Below are positions 1 to 7,886 of a stretch of DNA of 64,000 bases, piece by piece. Below the pieces are notes generated by a model. The model ran no database searches, was not told the DNA's origin, and saw nothing but the letters and a program-made list of their open reading frames with translations. The DNA lies in NCBI RefSeq assembly GCF_004683965.1, contig NZ_CP038436.1, positions 1,302,001-1,366,000 of the forward strand. The letters are read 5' to 3'. The translations under genes and the position numbers were made by a program. The stretch's first letter is position 1. Every line of letters begins with the position of its first letter. Origin of the DNA: Nocardioides seonyuensis. GTDB lineage: Bacteria; Actinomycetota; Actinomycetes; Propionibacteriales; Nocardioidaceae.

Positions 1-494
1 CGTACCGGTCCCGGGCTCTGGTCGGCGAAGGCGGAGGGACGCACGATGGTCCACGCGAGGTCGCTCGCCTCTACCACGCGCTCCTGCCGCACGTGGTCGC
101 CGTACGCCGGCCGCAGCAGTGCCCCGAACATGACGTACTTCCACCACAGGTCGAGGTTGGCCCGGCTCGACCCGACGCCGATGGTGGACTGGCACACGAG
201 CCGCCCTCCACCGGACTGCTCCATGGCTCGTACGACGGCGCGGGTGCCCGCCTCGCGCACCACGCCCTTGCGCCCCGCGCCGAGCGCGACCACGACCGCA
301 TCGGCGTCCTTGACGACCGGCAGGCACGCGGCGGGATCCGTCACGTCGCCCTCGGCGACCTGGAGCCTGTCGTGCCGGACGGGGACCCGCGAGGCGTCGC
401 GGGTGAAGGCGATGACGTCGTGACCGGCGGCCAGGGCCTGCTCGACCAGCAGGCGGCCGATCGTGCCGGTGGCTCCGAAGATGGTGATGTTCAT
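1..494 (-). CDS. NAD(P)-binding SDR/NmrA-like protein (C-terminus cut by window edge)
   Basis: The reading frame is open from an ATG at 494 down to the window edge, so at least 164 residues are present and the C-terminus is missing. The protein opens with MNITIFGATGTIG, the Gly-rich dinucleotide-binding turn of atypical short-chain dehydrogenases. Later segments such as VVVALGAG and the WTIVRPSAF segment are typical of NmrA/YwnB-like NAD(P)H-binding proteins. An AGGAG Shine-Dalgarno lies a few bases before the ATG. The family includes redox-sensing and quinone or biliverdin reductase-like members, so the substrate cannot be named. The DUF1772 gene lies 24 bp upstream on the same strand, which suggests co-transcription. 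Confidence 0.82.
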   Translation of the reverse strand, partial: MNITIFGATGTIGRLLVEQALAAGHDVIAFTRDASRVPVRHDRLQVAEGDVTDPAACLPVVKDADAVVVALGAGRKGVVREAGTRAVVRAMEQSGGGRLVCQSTIGVGSSRANLDLWWKYVMFGALLRPAYGDHVRQERVVEASDLAWTIVRPSAFADQSPGPV

Positions 495-518
495 CGAGAT
501 CTCCTGTGTGTCGGTGTG

Positions 519-1019
519 TCAGCCGGCCGATCGACCGGTGAGGAAGAGGGCCCAGCAGAGGGCCGCGAGCGAACCGGTCGACGTCGCGGTGCGCACGATG
601 TTCCAGAGCACCCAGCGCTCCTCGAAGCGGCCCCGCAGCCCAGCGGCGTCAGCCATCTCCGGGGCCGCCTCCTGGACCGCCGTGTTCAACGGGACGTTGA
701 CCACCCCGGTGATCACGAAGGTCGCCACGACGAGCGCCATCGCTGCGGCCAACCAGGCCAGGACCGGACCGCGCCCGGGCAGGTGCAGGAGCAACGAGGC
801 GAGGATCAGCACCGGACTGCCGAGGAAGGTCAGGCCCATCCAGCGGTTCGAGATCGCTGCGTCGATCCGCTGGAACCCCGTGAGGAACGCGCGGTCGTCC
901 AGCGTCCCGAGCCCTGGCATCACCGAGTGCGCGAAGCAGAAGAGCAACCCGGCGGCCATGGCGGTCGTGATCGTCGCGCCCATCAGGGTCACGACGCCGA
1001 GAGTGGTGGTCGTCGTCAT
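519..1019 (-). CDS. DUF1772 (anthrone oxygenase-like) membrane protein
   Basis: A 166-residue integral membrane protein with about four hydrophobic segments and the overall look of the DUF1772 family. Some members of that family act as anthrone oxygenases, but most bacterial members have no assigned role. I chose the ATG at 1019; an in-frame GTG two codons upstream is also possible. It precedes the NmrA-like reductase by 24 bp on the same strand. DUF1772 proteins are often found beside NAD(P)H-binding reductases, so a joint role in handling a small lipophilic or quinone-like compound is plausible. That role is inference from context only. Confidence 0.75.
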   Translation of the reverse strand: MTTTTTLGVVTLMGATITTAMAAGLLFCFAHSVMPGLGTLDDRAFLTGFQRIDAAISNRWMGLTFLGSPVLILASLLLHLPGRGPVLAWLAAAMALVVATFVITGVVNVPLNTAVQEAAPEMADAAGLRGRFEERWVLWNIVRTATSTGSLAALCWALFLTGRSAG

Positions 1020-1139
1020 GTCCACATTCGACCGTCGGACCGGTCTCCCCGGCCATGGCCCTGGCGCTCGTGCGCATGCGTCAGACGCTCAGTGCCCGGT
1101 GACGCCCACAGACCCGCAGACCGCGCATAGGGTGCGGCC

Positions 1140-2129
1140 ATGACGACCGCCCGCACCGTCCCCGTGACCACGGAGATGGACGGCGACGAGCTCGACGCCG
1201 AGGACGCGTGGCACGTCGCCCGCCGCCATGGCCTCCGGACGGTCCTGGTCGGCTCGTTCGTGCGCTTCCGCTATGGCGACGGCTTCACCAACAGCCGCGC
1301 CCTCGCGCTCCAGGCATGCCTGGCGGTGGTGCCGTTCCTGCTCGCCGTCATGGGGTTGGCCGCCGACATCGACGACGACCGCCCGGCGCGTGTCGTGGCG
1401 GCGACGGTCAACGCCGTCTCCCCGGCCAGCGGGGACGACGACGCGATCGTCGAGGCGCTGGCGGGAGGATCGGAGGGCGTCGGCGAGGTCGCGCTCTTCC
1501 TCGGCCTCTTCTTCGCAGCCCTGTCGATGACGACCGCGATGGCGCAGATCGAGCGCGGCAGCAACCGGATCTACGGCATCCGCCGCGACCGGCCCGCGTT
1601 GTTCAAGTACGGCCGGGCCGCGGTCCTCACCGCCGTCTTCGCCGTGCCGGTCGGGCTGGGCTTCCTGGTGCTGGTCGCCGGCGGGGCGTTCGGCGACGCG
1701 ATGGTCACCGAGTACGGGTGGTCGGACCGCACGCACGCGCTCTGGCAGTGGGGCCGCTGGCCGCTGGGACTGCTCACCCTCGTCGTCACCATCGCCGTGC
1801 TCTTCAACCACGCCCCCCGCCGTCACCAGCCGGCGTTGTCCTGGCTCGCCCTCGGGTCGGGCGTGGCCGTGGTGCTGAGCATGACCGCGGCGGCCGGGCT
1901 GGCGGCGTACGTCAATGCCAGCGGCTCGTTCAGCAGCACCTACGGGCCGCTCGCCGGCGTCTTCGCGCTGCTGCTGTGGAGCCTGCTCTCGTCGATCTCG
2001 CTGTTCTACGGCATCGCGATCTGCGCGCAGCTCGAGGCCTTGCGGGCCGGTCAGCCGGATCCGGCGTACGACGACCCGGGTCGCCCGCACCGCAAGACGG
2101 TCGACGAGGGGCTTGGGTCCGACAGGTAG
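1140..2129 (+). CDS. YihY/BrkB-family inner membrane protein
   Basis: A 329-residue polytopic membrane protein. It has a hydrophilic N-terminus, about six hydrophobic helices, and the family's typical features: an amphipathic start around FTNSRALALQACLAVVPF, a middle region with RGSNRIYGI, and a C-terminal pair of helices before the hydrophilic tail. This matches the YihY/virulence factor BrkB family, once mis-annotated as RNase BN, whose biochemical role is not settled. The ATG at 1140 gives a sensible start. It is transcribed away from the DUF1772 gene, and a 47-codon gene follows 9 bp downstream, probably in the same transcript. Confidence 0.85.
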   Translation: MTTARTVPVTTEMDGDELDAEDAWHVARRHGLRTVLVGSFVRFRYGDGFTNSRALALQACLAVVPFLLAVMGLAADIDDDRPARVVAATVNAVSPASGDDDAIVEALAGGSEGVGEVALFLGLFFAALSMTTAMAQIERGSNRIYGIRRDRPALFKYGRAAVLTAVFAVPVGLGFLVLVAGGAFGDAMVTEYGWSDRTHALWQWGRWPLGLLTLVVTIAVLFNHAPRRHQPALSWLALGSGVAVVLSMTAAAGLAAYVNASGSFSSTYGPLAGVFALLLWSLLSSISLFYGIAICAQLEALRAGQPDPAYDDPGRPHRKTVDEGLGSDR

Positions 2130-2138
2130 ACCTGTGTC

Positions 2139-2282
2139 ATGAAGCTGTTCAAGAGCGCCGTCGTGCTGGGCGCAGCCAAGAAGCTCTACGACGAGGCCCA
2201 GAAGCCGGAGAACCAGCGCCGGATCAAGGAGACCGTCGACAAGGTCAGGACGCGCGCGGAGGAGAAGAAGCGCCGACGCTGA
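2139..2282 (+). CDS. 47-residue basic hypothetical protein
   Basis: A very short gene, too small for most gene callers. It encodes a 47-residue protein beginning MKLFKSAVVLGAAKKLYDEA and ending in a cluster of Lys and Arg. It has a short hydrophobic N-terminal stretch followed by an amphipathic, highly charged helix. I do not recognise a named domain. It starts 9 bp after the YihY gene, its codon usage fits the neighbours (G/C at most third positions), and it ends just before a convergent gene. These points favour a real gene over chance. Membrane-surface or nucleic-acid binding are both possible for such a peptide. Confidence 0.55.
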   Translation: MKLFKSAVVLGAAKKLYDEAQKPENQRRIKETVDKVRTRAEEKKRRR

Positions 2283-2288
2283 CTGCGC

Positions 2289-2588
2289 TCACGCGCCCTC
2301 GAACCCGCTGATCAGCAGCCAGAACACCAGCACGCCCACGAAGGCGGCGAGCAGGCCCCACCACGCCCCGGTGAGGGCACGGCGCTCGGTGCCCGCCCCG
2401 CCCCGGGCGAGTGCGGGAAGAGCGACGGTGACCCCAGCGCCGATCGCCGCCATGACAAGCAGCTGGACGGGGACGATCCAGTTCTCGGTGCCCTCGCCGT
2501 CGAGGAAGGTCGCGGCCAGCGGCAGGCTGAAGATGCCGGTGACAAGCAGCACCAGCACGCCGAGGGCTCGTTGCACAGCAGGGCTCAT
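2289..2588 (-). CDS. Small three-helix membrane protein, function unknown
   Basis: A 99-residue protein made almost entirely of three hydrophobic helices (about residues 6-28, 38-60 and 72-95) joined by short polar loops. I do not recognise a family beyond a generic small integral membrane protein. The ATG at 2588 is the only good start. It lies convergent to the 47-codon gene (6 bp apart) and downstream of the subtilase gene on the same strand, with an 83 bp gap, so it may share that transcript. Confidence 0.7.
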   Translation of the reverse strand: MSPAVQRALGVLVLLVTGIFSLPLAATFLDGEGTENWIVPVQLLVMAAIGAGVTVALPALARGGAGTERRALTGAWWGLLAAFVGVLVFWLLISGFEGA

Positions 2589-2671
2589 GGGCCAGAAGGT
2601 ATCGCGCTGACGGCGTCACCCTGACCCACAGGTCCACAGGTCCAGACAGGAAGGCCCCGAGCTGCCCTGAG

Positions 2672-4186
2672 TCAGCCTCGCGTCTTCGTCACCGTGTGCG
2701 CGTGGGCACAGGTGACGGCTGCCTCCGCGTCGACCATGCCCTGACCGGAGTGGATGTCGAACCCTGTGGACATCATGTCGACCGCGGTCGAGAGCAGACA
2801 GTCCTTCACCTGGGCCGGCGTCGCCTGAGGGTTGGCCTCGAGCATGAGCGCCACGACGCCCGAGACGTGCGGCGACGCCATCGACGTGCCGGAGATGCAG
2901 AAGTAGCCGGGCGTCTGGATCTCCGCGCACTCCGTCAGCGGAGCGAGCACCGACGGCGACAGGGCGGCCATGATGGTGTCGCCGGGCGCGACGACGTCGA
3001 CCTGCGGGCCCGTGCCGTCGGCGACGCCACGGCTGGAGAAGTCCGTCATCTGCTGGCCTTCTACACACCCGGAGGAGTCGACGGACTTGCAGGCAGCGCC
3101 CACGAGGACCGCGCCGTTGGCGGGATCGTGGTAGCCGCCGATCGTGCCCGGCTCGGGTCCGTCGTTCCCGGCCGAGAACACGACGTGGACGCCACTGTCG
3201 ACGACCGAGGCGATCATGCGCGACATCGCGTCGAAGTCGGTCGGCTCACCGCAGTCCAGGCCGAGACAGTTGGGCTCGGTCGGCAGCAGACCCCAGGAGT
3301 TCTGGGTGATGTCGATGCCGTGCTCGTCGCGGTGCCGGATGGTCCAGTCGAAGGCGGCGAGCGCGGCCTCCTCCCAGTCGATGTCGTCAACCGTCCCGAA
3401 ACCTGGGGTGGCCACCCTCATCGAGATGAAGGAGGCGTCGGGCGCGACACCCGCGAGGTCGGGACCACCCTGGGCCGCGGACATGCTGCCGTCGCCGCCG
3501 ACAGTGCTCGCGACATGGGTGCCGTGCCCGATCTCGTCCTGCAGCGCCAGCGTGCCGGTCGACTCGGCGTAGGTGTCCCACTGCTCGGCCGAGAAGCCGG
3601 CCTGCTGGGACACCTCGGAGTAGGAGAAGTTGAGTCCCTTCACCACGCGGTCACCGAAGTCCGGGTGCCCCGCGAAGATGCCCGAGTCGAGCACCGCGAC
3701 CGTCACCCCCTCGCCGGTGACCCCAGGTCGCGTGCCGGCGACGCGCCGGCGGCCGACGCGGGTCGTGTAGCCCGCCGGCTGGTCGAGGCCGTTCGCGTTG
3801 ATCTGCTCCTTGGAGGCATAGAGGTACGACACCAGCCGCCGTTGCGGCTCCACGGCGACGACCCCCGGAACCGCCGCCAGCAGGTCGACGACCGGCAGGT
3901 CCGCCGTCACCGCCACGGCGCCGATCGACGGCAGCTCGATCGCGCGCTCGACCCCGAGGTCGCGCAGCACCCCGAGTGCGCCGGCCGGGACCACACCATC
4001 GGCGAAGGCGACGATGACCTTGCCGTTCCCCGCTTCGTCGGTGGGCACCGCGGTGGGAGTCGCCAACGAGGTCGGGGCCAGCTCTGGGCTCGCCCCCGCG
4101 GATCCCGGTGCCATCAGGGCTCCGGTGCTCGCCGTTGCGAGGGCAGCGGTCAGTGCCACCAGTCGTCGAGTCGTTCCGCGCTTCAT
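2672..4186 (-). CDS. Secreted subtilisin-like serine protease (peptidase S8)
   Basis: A 504-residue secreted endopeptidase. Residues 1-33 form a signal peptide (basic MKRGTTRR, hydrophobic core, small residues before the cleavage zone). A prodomain-like region follows to about residue 130, then the S8 catalytic domain. The triad is visible: Asp167 in VAVLDSGI, His221 in GHGTHVAS and Ser435 in GTSMASPH. Asn341 in SAGNDG forms the oxyanion hole. I placed the start at 4186 because a GGAGG lies about six bases upstream; an in-frame ATG 12 codons earlier lacks this and spoils the signal peptide. Several Cys pairs in the catalytic domain suggest disulfides outside the cell. Confidence 0.93.
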   Translation of the reverse strand: MKRGTTRRLVALTAALATASTGALMAPGSAGASPELAPTSLATPTAVPTDEAGNGKVIVAFADGVVPAGALGVLRDLGVERAIELPSIGAVAVTADLPVVDLLAAVPGVVAVEPQRRLVSYLYASKEQINANGLDQPAGYTTRVGRRRVAGTRPGVTGEGVTVAVLDSGIFAGHPDFGDRVVKGLNFSYSEVSQQAGFSAEQWDTYAESTGTLALQDEIGHGTHVASTVGGDGSMSAAQGGPDLAGVAPDASFISMRVATPGFGTVDDIDWEEAALAAFDWTIRHRDEHGIDITQNSWGLLPTEPNCLGLDCGEPTDFDAMSRMIASVVDSGVHVVFSAGNDGPEPGTIGGYHDPANGAVLVGAACKSVDSSGCVEGQQMTDFSSRGVADGTGPQVDVVAPGDTIMAALSPSVLAPLTECAEIQTPGYFCISGTSMASPHVSGVVALMLEANPQATPAQVKDCLLSTAVDMMSTGFDIHSGQGMVDAEAAVTCAHAHTVTKTRG

Positions 4187-4255
4187 GGTCAACCTCCGGG
4201 GGACGAGTGTCTGGGGCTTCAACGACTCGCCGATGCGAAGGGTTATGCATGCTCC

Positions 4256-4765
4256 CTACTGCTGCCTCGAGGCCCGGTCGGCGTGCTGCCGGTGCAGTGC
4301 GCGCAGCTCGTCGGCCAGCTCGGGCGCGGGCCCGGCGACGGGCACTCCGGGCGCCACCGCGTTGATGGGCAGCGCCGCCACCGGGCCGTCCGGCAGGTCC
4401 CAACCGCTTCGCCACTCGGTGAGCTGTGCCGTGGAGGCTGCGTAGACGATCCGGCCCAGCCCCACCCAGGCGTGGCCGGCCGCGCACATCGGGCAGTGCT
4501 CGCCCGACGTGTAGACGGTGCACTCGGGCCGCACCTGCGGCGCCACGTTCGCCGCCGCCCAGCGGGCCAGCTCAAGCTCGGGGTGGCGTGTCTGGTCGCC
4601 ACCGGCGGTGCGGTTGCGGTCCTCGTGGAGCACGACCCCGTCGGGGCCGACCAGCACCGACCCGAAGGGCTCGTCGCCGTCGTCGAGTGCCTCGCGGGCG
4701 AGGTCCACGCAACGGCGGAGGTGCACGAGGTCCTCAGGCGTCAGCTCCTCCACCGACTCGCCCAT
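4256..4765 (-). CDS. Nucleoside/cytidine deaminase-family zinc hydrolase
   Basis: A 169-residue protein of the CDA/guanine-deaminase superfamily. The zinc site is complete: the HPE motif (His as ligand, Glu as proton shuttle) and the downstream HCPMC pair of Cys ligands. Members remove amino groups from guanine, cytosine or tRNA adenosine. Here the spacing and length look more like small free-base or nucleoside deaminases than TadA, but the substrate is not decidable by eye. Its ATG overlaps the stop of the SRPBCC gene (ATGA), so translation is coupled in an ArsR-SRPBCC-deaminase operon. Confidence 0.85.
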   Translation of the reverse strand: MGESVEELTPEDLVHLRRCVDLAREALDDGDEPFGSVLVGPDGVVLHEDRNRTAGGDQTRHPELELARWAAANVAPQVRPECTVYTSGEHCPMCAAGHAWVGLGRIVYAASTAQLTEWRSGWDLPDGPVAALPINAVAPGVPVAGPAPELADELRALHRQHADRASRQQ

Positions 4766-5268
4766 CAGCCCTCGCCGTACATCTGGGAGCCCGGCGTGGT
4801 GAGCAGCTCGCCGGTCTCGAGCAGCGTCTTGAGCCCGGAGAGGATCATCGGCCAGCCGCCGTAGAGCTCGGCGTTCGCCGACGCGGGGAGCTGGTCGTGC
4901 ACGACGGTGAGCCGGCAGGAGTCGCCGACCGGCTCGATCTCCCACGTGACACGAGTGGTCCCCTGGGCCCTGACCTCGTCGCTCCACAGGGCGTTGAACG
5001 ACTGCACCAGCAGGCGTGGTGGCTCGACGACGAGGTTCTCCCCCTCGGAGACCGTCACGCCGCCCGGGCCTTCAGCGCGGTAGGTGGAGCCGTTCGTCCA
5101 GTCGGACTCCGTCCCGATGCCGAAGCTGTACTTCGCGCGCATCGCGGGATCGGTGATCGCCTCCCAGAGCCGCTCGGGCGTGGTCTTGATGTAGATCTCG
5201 AACACTGCGGTGTCCCCGACCGGGGCGGTGCCCCGGGTCCAGGAGACGGTGTCGCCTTGGGTGGTCAT
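4765..5268 (-). CDS. SRPBCC/AHSA1-family START-like protein
   Basis: A 167-residue START/Bet v1-like fold protein. The family hallmark around FEIYIKTTPERLWEAITDP near the N-terminus is clear, and it ends with the C-terminal helix region WPMILSGLKTLLETGE. AHSA1-type proteins in bacteria bind hydrophobic small molecules and are very often encoded beside an ArsR-type repressor, as here. The start at 5268 overlaps the stop of the ArsR gene (ATGA) and so is well supported. The ligand is unknown. It may bind or sequester the compound to which the repressor responds, but that is inference. Confidence 0.85.
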   Translation of the reverse strand: MTTQGDTVSWTRGTAPVGDTAVFEIYIKTTPERLWEAITDPAMRAKYSFGIGTESDWTNGSTYRAEGPGGVTVSEGENLVVEPPRLLVQSFNALWSDEVRAQGTTRVTWEIEPVGDSCRLTVVHDQLPASANAELYGGWPMILSGLKTLLETGELLTTPGSQMYGEG

Positions 5269-5576
5269 GACTCGTCCTCCAGCTGTGTCTTGAGCTCGGT
5301 GAGCGCGGCGGCCCACGGCTCGGAGTACTTGCTCACCCAGCGGTCGTGGATGAGCCGGATCGGGACGGGGTTGAGGAAGTGGAGCTTCTCGCGGCCGCGC
5401 TTGCGGGTCACCACGAGCCCGGCCTCCTCCAGGACCTTGAGGTGCTTCATCACCCCGAAGCGCGTCATCGGCACCCGCTCCTCGAGGGCGGTCAGGGTCT
5501 GGCCGTCCTGGGCGAAGAGGGCGTCGAGAAGGTCCCGCCGGGTCTGGTCGGCCAGTGCCTTGAACACCTCGTCCAC
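5265..5576 (-). CDS. ArsR/SmtB-family winged-helix repressor
   Basis: A 103-residue winged-helix regulator when read from the GTG at 5576, which gives the typical opening VDEVFKALADQTRRDLLD. The recognition helix region is TALEERVPMTRFGVMKHLKVLE and the wing is VVTRKRGREKLHF. In-frame ATGs lie upstream at 5597 and 5612, but they fall inside or beyond a perfect palindrome likely to be the operator. No Cys metal site is present, which fits the ArsR subgroup that partners with SRPBCC proteins and responds to something other than metals. First gene of a three-gene, translationally coupled operon. Confidence 0.88.
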   Translation of the reverse strand: MDEVFKALADQTRRDLLDALFAQDGQTLTALEERVPMTRFGVMKHLKVLEEAGLVVTRKRGREKLHFLNPVPIRLIHDRWVSKYSEPWAAALTELKTQLEDES

Positions 5577-5589
5577 GTGACGACCATAG

Positions 5590-5605
5590 GTGACCATATG
5601 GTCAC
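5590..5605. promoter_or_regulatory. Probable ArsR operator: 16-bp perfect palindrome
   Basis: The sequence GTGACCATATGGTCAC is a perfect 16-bp palindrome located 14-29 bp upstream of the chosen GTG start of the ArsR gene. A further GACCAT copy lies beside it at 5582-5587. Perfect dyads of this size at the start of an arsR-type operon are typical autoregulatory operators. Binding here would block transcription of the repressor, SRPBCC and deaminase genes. Confidence 0.7.
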
Positions 5606-5621
5606 ATGTCAACGGTCGTGG

Positions 5622-6671
5622 TCAGCCGATGAGCAGCGCCGAGTCGCCGAACTCGTGCCACAGGTATCCGTGCGCCACCGCTTCGTCGTACGACGACTGC
5701 ACCAGGGCGCCGCCGGCGACGGACTCCACCAGCAGCAGGTGGGAGGCGTGCGGGTCGTGCCACCCGGTGACCAGCCCGTCGACCGCGCGCGGCGGGTCGG
5801 CCGGAGTCACGACCCGCTCCGTCCAGCCGGAGGCTGCGGTGACCCGACCGCCGCGCACCGCGGACTCGATCGCGCGGGTGGCGGTGGTGCCGACAGCGAT
5901 CACCCGCGCCCCGGCCGCTCGAGCTTCGTTGACCAGACGCGCTGAGGATGCCGGGACCTCGAACCACTCGGGCCCCGGCGCCTCGCCGGCCTCCTGGGAG
6001 GAGAAACCGGTGTGCAACGTGATCGGCGCGAACAGCACTCCCCCAGCGACCAGGTCGGTGACCAGCTCGTGGGTGAACGGTCGACCCGCCGACGCCATCT
6101 CCGCACTGCCCGGGACGGACGCGAAGACGGTCTGGTAGGCCGCGAGCGGGAAGCGCCGGTCGAGGTAGCCGTAGGCGATCGGCCGTCCGTGCCGTCGCAG
6201 GGCCGCCGTCAGGTCCCCCTCCACGCTCGCCTGCCACAAGCGGTTGCCGACGCCCGTGGGTGAGGACGGTCGCCCCGTCGGCCACGGCTCGACCAGCCGC
6301 AGCTGCGCCCTCCCCGCCTCGACCACGTCTCCGGGTGACGCGTCGAGGACCGCACGACCGGCGTCCGGGGCGGTACGGAGCTCCACGACCCGACGCCCCT
6401 GCTCGAGCTCCGCGCCGACGTGCAGGACGATGGGCCGTCCCTCGTGGGCCGCGTCCACCTCCCCCGCGATGGTGGCGGACCGGTTCACGACCAGCACGTC
6501 GCCCGGACGCAGGTGGTCCGCGATCCTGCGGAAGTGCGTGTGCACGATCCCCTCTCGTGTTCCGACCAGCAACCGGACCTCGTCCCGCGCGAGCCCTCGC
6601 CACTCGGGCGGGCTGGACGCGAAGGACGACGGCTCGAAGCGCACCTGGGGCTCCTCTGCCAGGACGGCCAT
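5622..6671 (-). CDS. QueA-like SAM:tRNA ribosyltransferase-isomerase paralogue
   Basis: A 349-residue protein with recognisable QueA layout: LRPGDVLVVNRS (QueA has GDLLVFNNTR), the ITLHTG segment, VIAVGTTATRAIES and AVDGLVTGWHDP near the C-terminus. QueA transfers and isomerises the ribosyl group of S-adenosylmethionine onto preQ1 in tRNA. Here several hallmark residues differ: the TAGLHF motif reads SAGRPF and the loop after TLH lacks the GAGTF sequence. No other queuosine gene is in the window. Its ATG overlaps the stop of the SDR gene (ATGA), so it is the second gene of a SoxR-adjacent operon. A different ribosyl acceptor is possible. Confidence 0.75.
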   Translation of the reverse strand: MAVLAEEPQVRFEPSSFASSPPEWRGLARDEVRLLVGTREGIVHTHFRRIADHLRPGDVLVVNRSATIAGEVDAAHEGRPIVLHVGAELEQGRRVVELRTAPDAGRAVLDASPGDVVEAGRAQLRLVEPWPTGRPSSPTGVGNRLWQASVEGDLTAALRRHGRPIAYGYLDRRFPLAAYQTVFASVPGSAEMASAGRPFTHELVTDLVAGGVLFAPITLHTGFSSQEAGEAPGPEWFEVPASSARLVNEARAAGARVIAVGTTATRAIESAVRGGRVTAASGWTERVVTPADPPRAVDGLVTGWHDPHASHLLLVESVAGGALVQSSYDEAVAHGYLWHEFGDSALLIG

Positions 6672-7354
6672 CAGAAGTCCTCCGCCCGGTAGCGACCCGA
6701 CGCCGGCCTCGCCTCGAGGAGGCGCAGAAGGTGCGGGACGACGTTCTCCGGCAGCGGCCGGTCGGAGATGTCCTGCCCGGGGAACGCGTCCTGGTGCATC
6801 TGGGTCCGCATGTCCCCGGGATCGACGGCGTACGCCGTCACCCCGGTCTCGGCAGCGAAGGTGAGGGTGACGTGGTCGAGCGCGGCCTTGCTGGCGCCGT
6901 ACAGCCCCCATGTCTCGTAGTGGTGGACCGCCGCGTCGGAGCTGATCGACAGCAGGACGCCGTCGCTGCCCAGCAGGCGTGGCAGGAGTCGCCCGGTCAG
7001 GACCAGCGGTGCGCCGATGTTCGTGCGCCACACCTGCTGGAGGTCGGGGATCCCGACCTCGGGGAGCGGGCGCATCGGGAGAGGCCCCAGGGTGCTGGCG
7101 TTGTGGACCAGGAGGTCCAGTCGACCCAGCGCGGCAACGGTGTTGACGAGGCCTGCCCGGTGCTCGGCATCGGTGATGTCGCCGACGATCACGGTGACGT
7201 TCTCGGGAAGGTCGGCCTCCTTGACGCGCCCCTCGTTGCGTCCGTCGGTGATCACCCACCAGCCCTGGGCGGCCAGCGCCCTCGTGAGGGCGAGCCCGAG
7301 GCCTGCGGTCCCCCCGGTGATGAGCGCGACGGGTGCTTGCGTGGTGGTTTTCAT
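6671..7354 (-). CDS. Short-chain dehydrogenase/reductase (SDR)
   Basis: A 227-residue classical-type SDR. It has the cofactor motif TGGTAGLG near residue 15, the HNAS motif near residue 85, a catalytic Ser in LSISSDA, and YGASK, which supplies the catalytic Tyr and Lys. The ATG at 7354 was chosen over one seven codons upstream because a promoter with a SoxR-like site would start transcripts almost exactly there. It is divergent from soxR and translationally coupled to the QueA-like gene. SoxR targets in actinobacteria are commonly oxidoreductases acting on redox-cycling quinones or pigments, so that is the favoured role. Confidence 0.87.
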   Translation of the reverse strand: MKTTTQAPVALITGGTAGLGLALTRALAAQGWWVITDGRNEGRVKEADLPENVTVIVGDITDAEHRAGLVNTVAALGRLDLLVHNASTLGPLPMRPLPEVGIPDLQQVWRTNIGAPLVLTGRLLPRLLGSDGVLLSISSDAAVHHYETWGLYGASKAALDHVTLTFAAETGVTAYAVDPGDMRTQMHQDAFPGQDISDRPLPENVVPHLLRLLEARPASGRYRAEDF

Positions 7355-7360
7355 GCGGTC

Positions 7361-7391
7361 ATCATTGAAGTTCAAGTGAACTTGAGTTCAA
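7361..7391 (-). promoter_or_regulatory. SoxR-type promoter with SoxR box and 19-bp spacer
   Basis: The dyad TCAAGTGAACTTGA (7372-7385) resembles the SoxR box. On the minus strand a TTGAAC -35 (7386-7391) and an AATGAT -10 (7361-7366) flank it with a 19-bp spacer, the overlong spacing characteristic of MerR/SoxR-activated promoters. Transcription would start at or next to the ATG of the SDR gene, giving a leaderless or near-leaderless mRNA. Confidence 0.68.
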
Positions 7392-7409
7392 GCCCTCTGG
7401 AGGAAGAAG

Positions 7410-7886
7410 TTGGACAAGCACGACCTGCTGACGATCGGGGCTGTCGTCCAACGGAGCGGCTTCGCGGCCTCGGCGCTCCGGTTCTACGAGTCCGAAGGGC
7501 TGATCCAGGCGCACCGGTCCGGCTCTGGCCAGCGCCGGTTCGAGCGCAGCGTCCTGCGCCGGCTGGGGTTCATCCGGGCCGCGTCCAACGTCGGCCTGAC
7601 CCTCGACGAGATCAAGGAGGAGCTCGGGCGGCTCCCCTCGAACCGCACGCCGACCAAGGCCGACTGGCACCGCATCTCCCGCTCCTGGCGCAGCCGCCTC
7701 GACCAGCGGATCGCCGCCCTCGAGCGTCTCCGGGACGGCCTGGAGTCGTGCATCGGCTGCGGCTGCCTGAGCCTTCGCACCTGTGCCTTCTCGAACCCCG
7801 GCGACGTCGCGGCCTCCTCCCCCAAGGCCCCCGGCGCCGTGCTGCTCCCGGACTCCCTCCGCAAGCCCCACCCGAGTCGCCGCTGA
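7410..7886 (+). CDS. soxR: Redox-sensitive transcriptional activator SoxR
   Basis: A 158-residue MerR-family regulator. The N-terminal HTH (IGAVVQRSGFAASALRFYES) is followed by a dimerisation helix and the cysteine cluster CIGCGCLSLRTC. Cys114, Cys117, Cys119 and Cys125 match the C-x2-C-x-C-x5-C [2Fe-2S] ligand set of SoxR. Start is TTG at 7410 with GGAGG at 7399-7403. SoxR senses redox-active compounds by oxidation of its cluster and activates promoters with long spacers; such a promoter lies between this gene and the divergent SDR/QueA-like operon. The C-terminal tail past the cluster is Pro/Ser-rich and likely disordered. Confidence 0.93.
   Translation: MDKHDLLTIGAVVQRSGFAASALRFYESEGLIQAHRSGSGQRRFERSVLRRLGFIRAASNVGLTLDEIKEELGRLPSNRTPTKADWHRISRSWRSRLDQRIAALERLRDGLESCIGCGCLSLRTCAFSNPGDVAASSPKAPGAVLLPDSLRKPHPSRR

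Noticed and set aside
2696-4864. Long plus-strand open frame opposite the subtilase and its upstream genes
   Set aside because: It lies antisense to clearly coding genes with catalytic motifs; its translation is Arg/Gly-rich without domains, as expected for a high-GC shadow frame.
5622-6671. Annotation as functional queuosine enzyme QueA
   Set aside because: Key motifs differ, the context is redox stress, and no other queuosine gene is in view; kept as QueA-like only.
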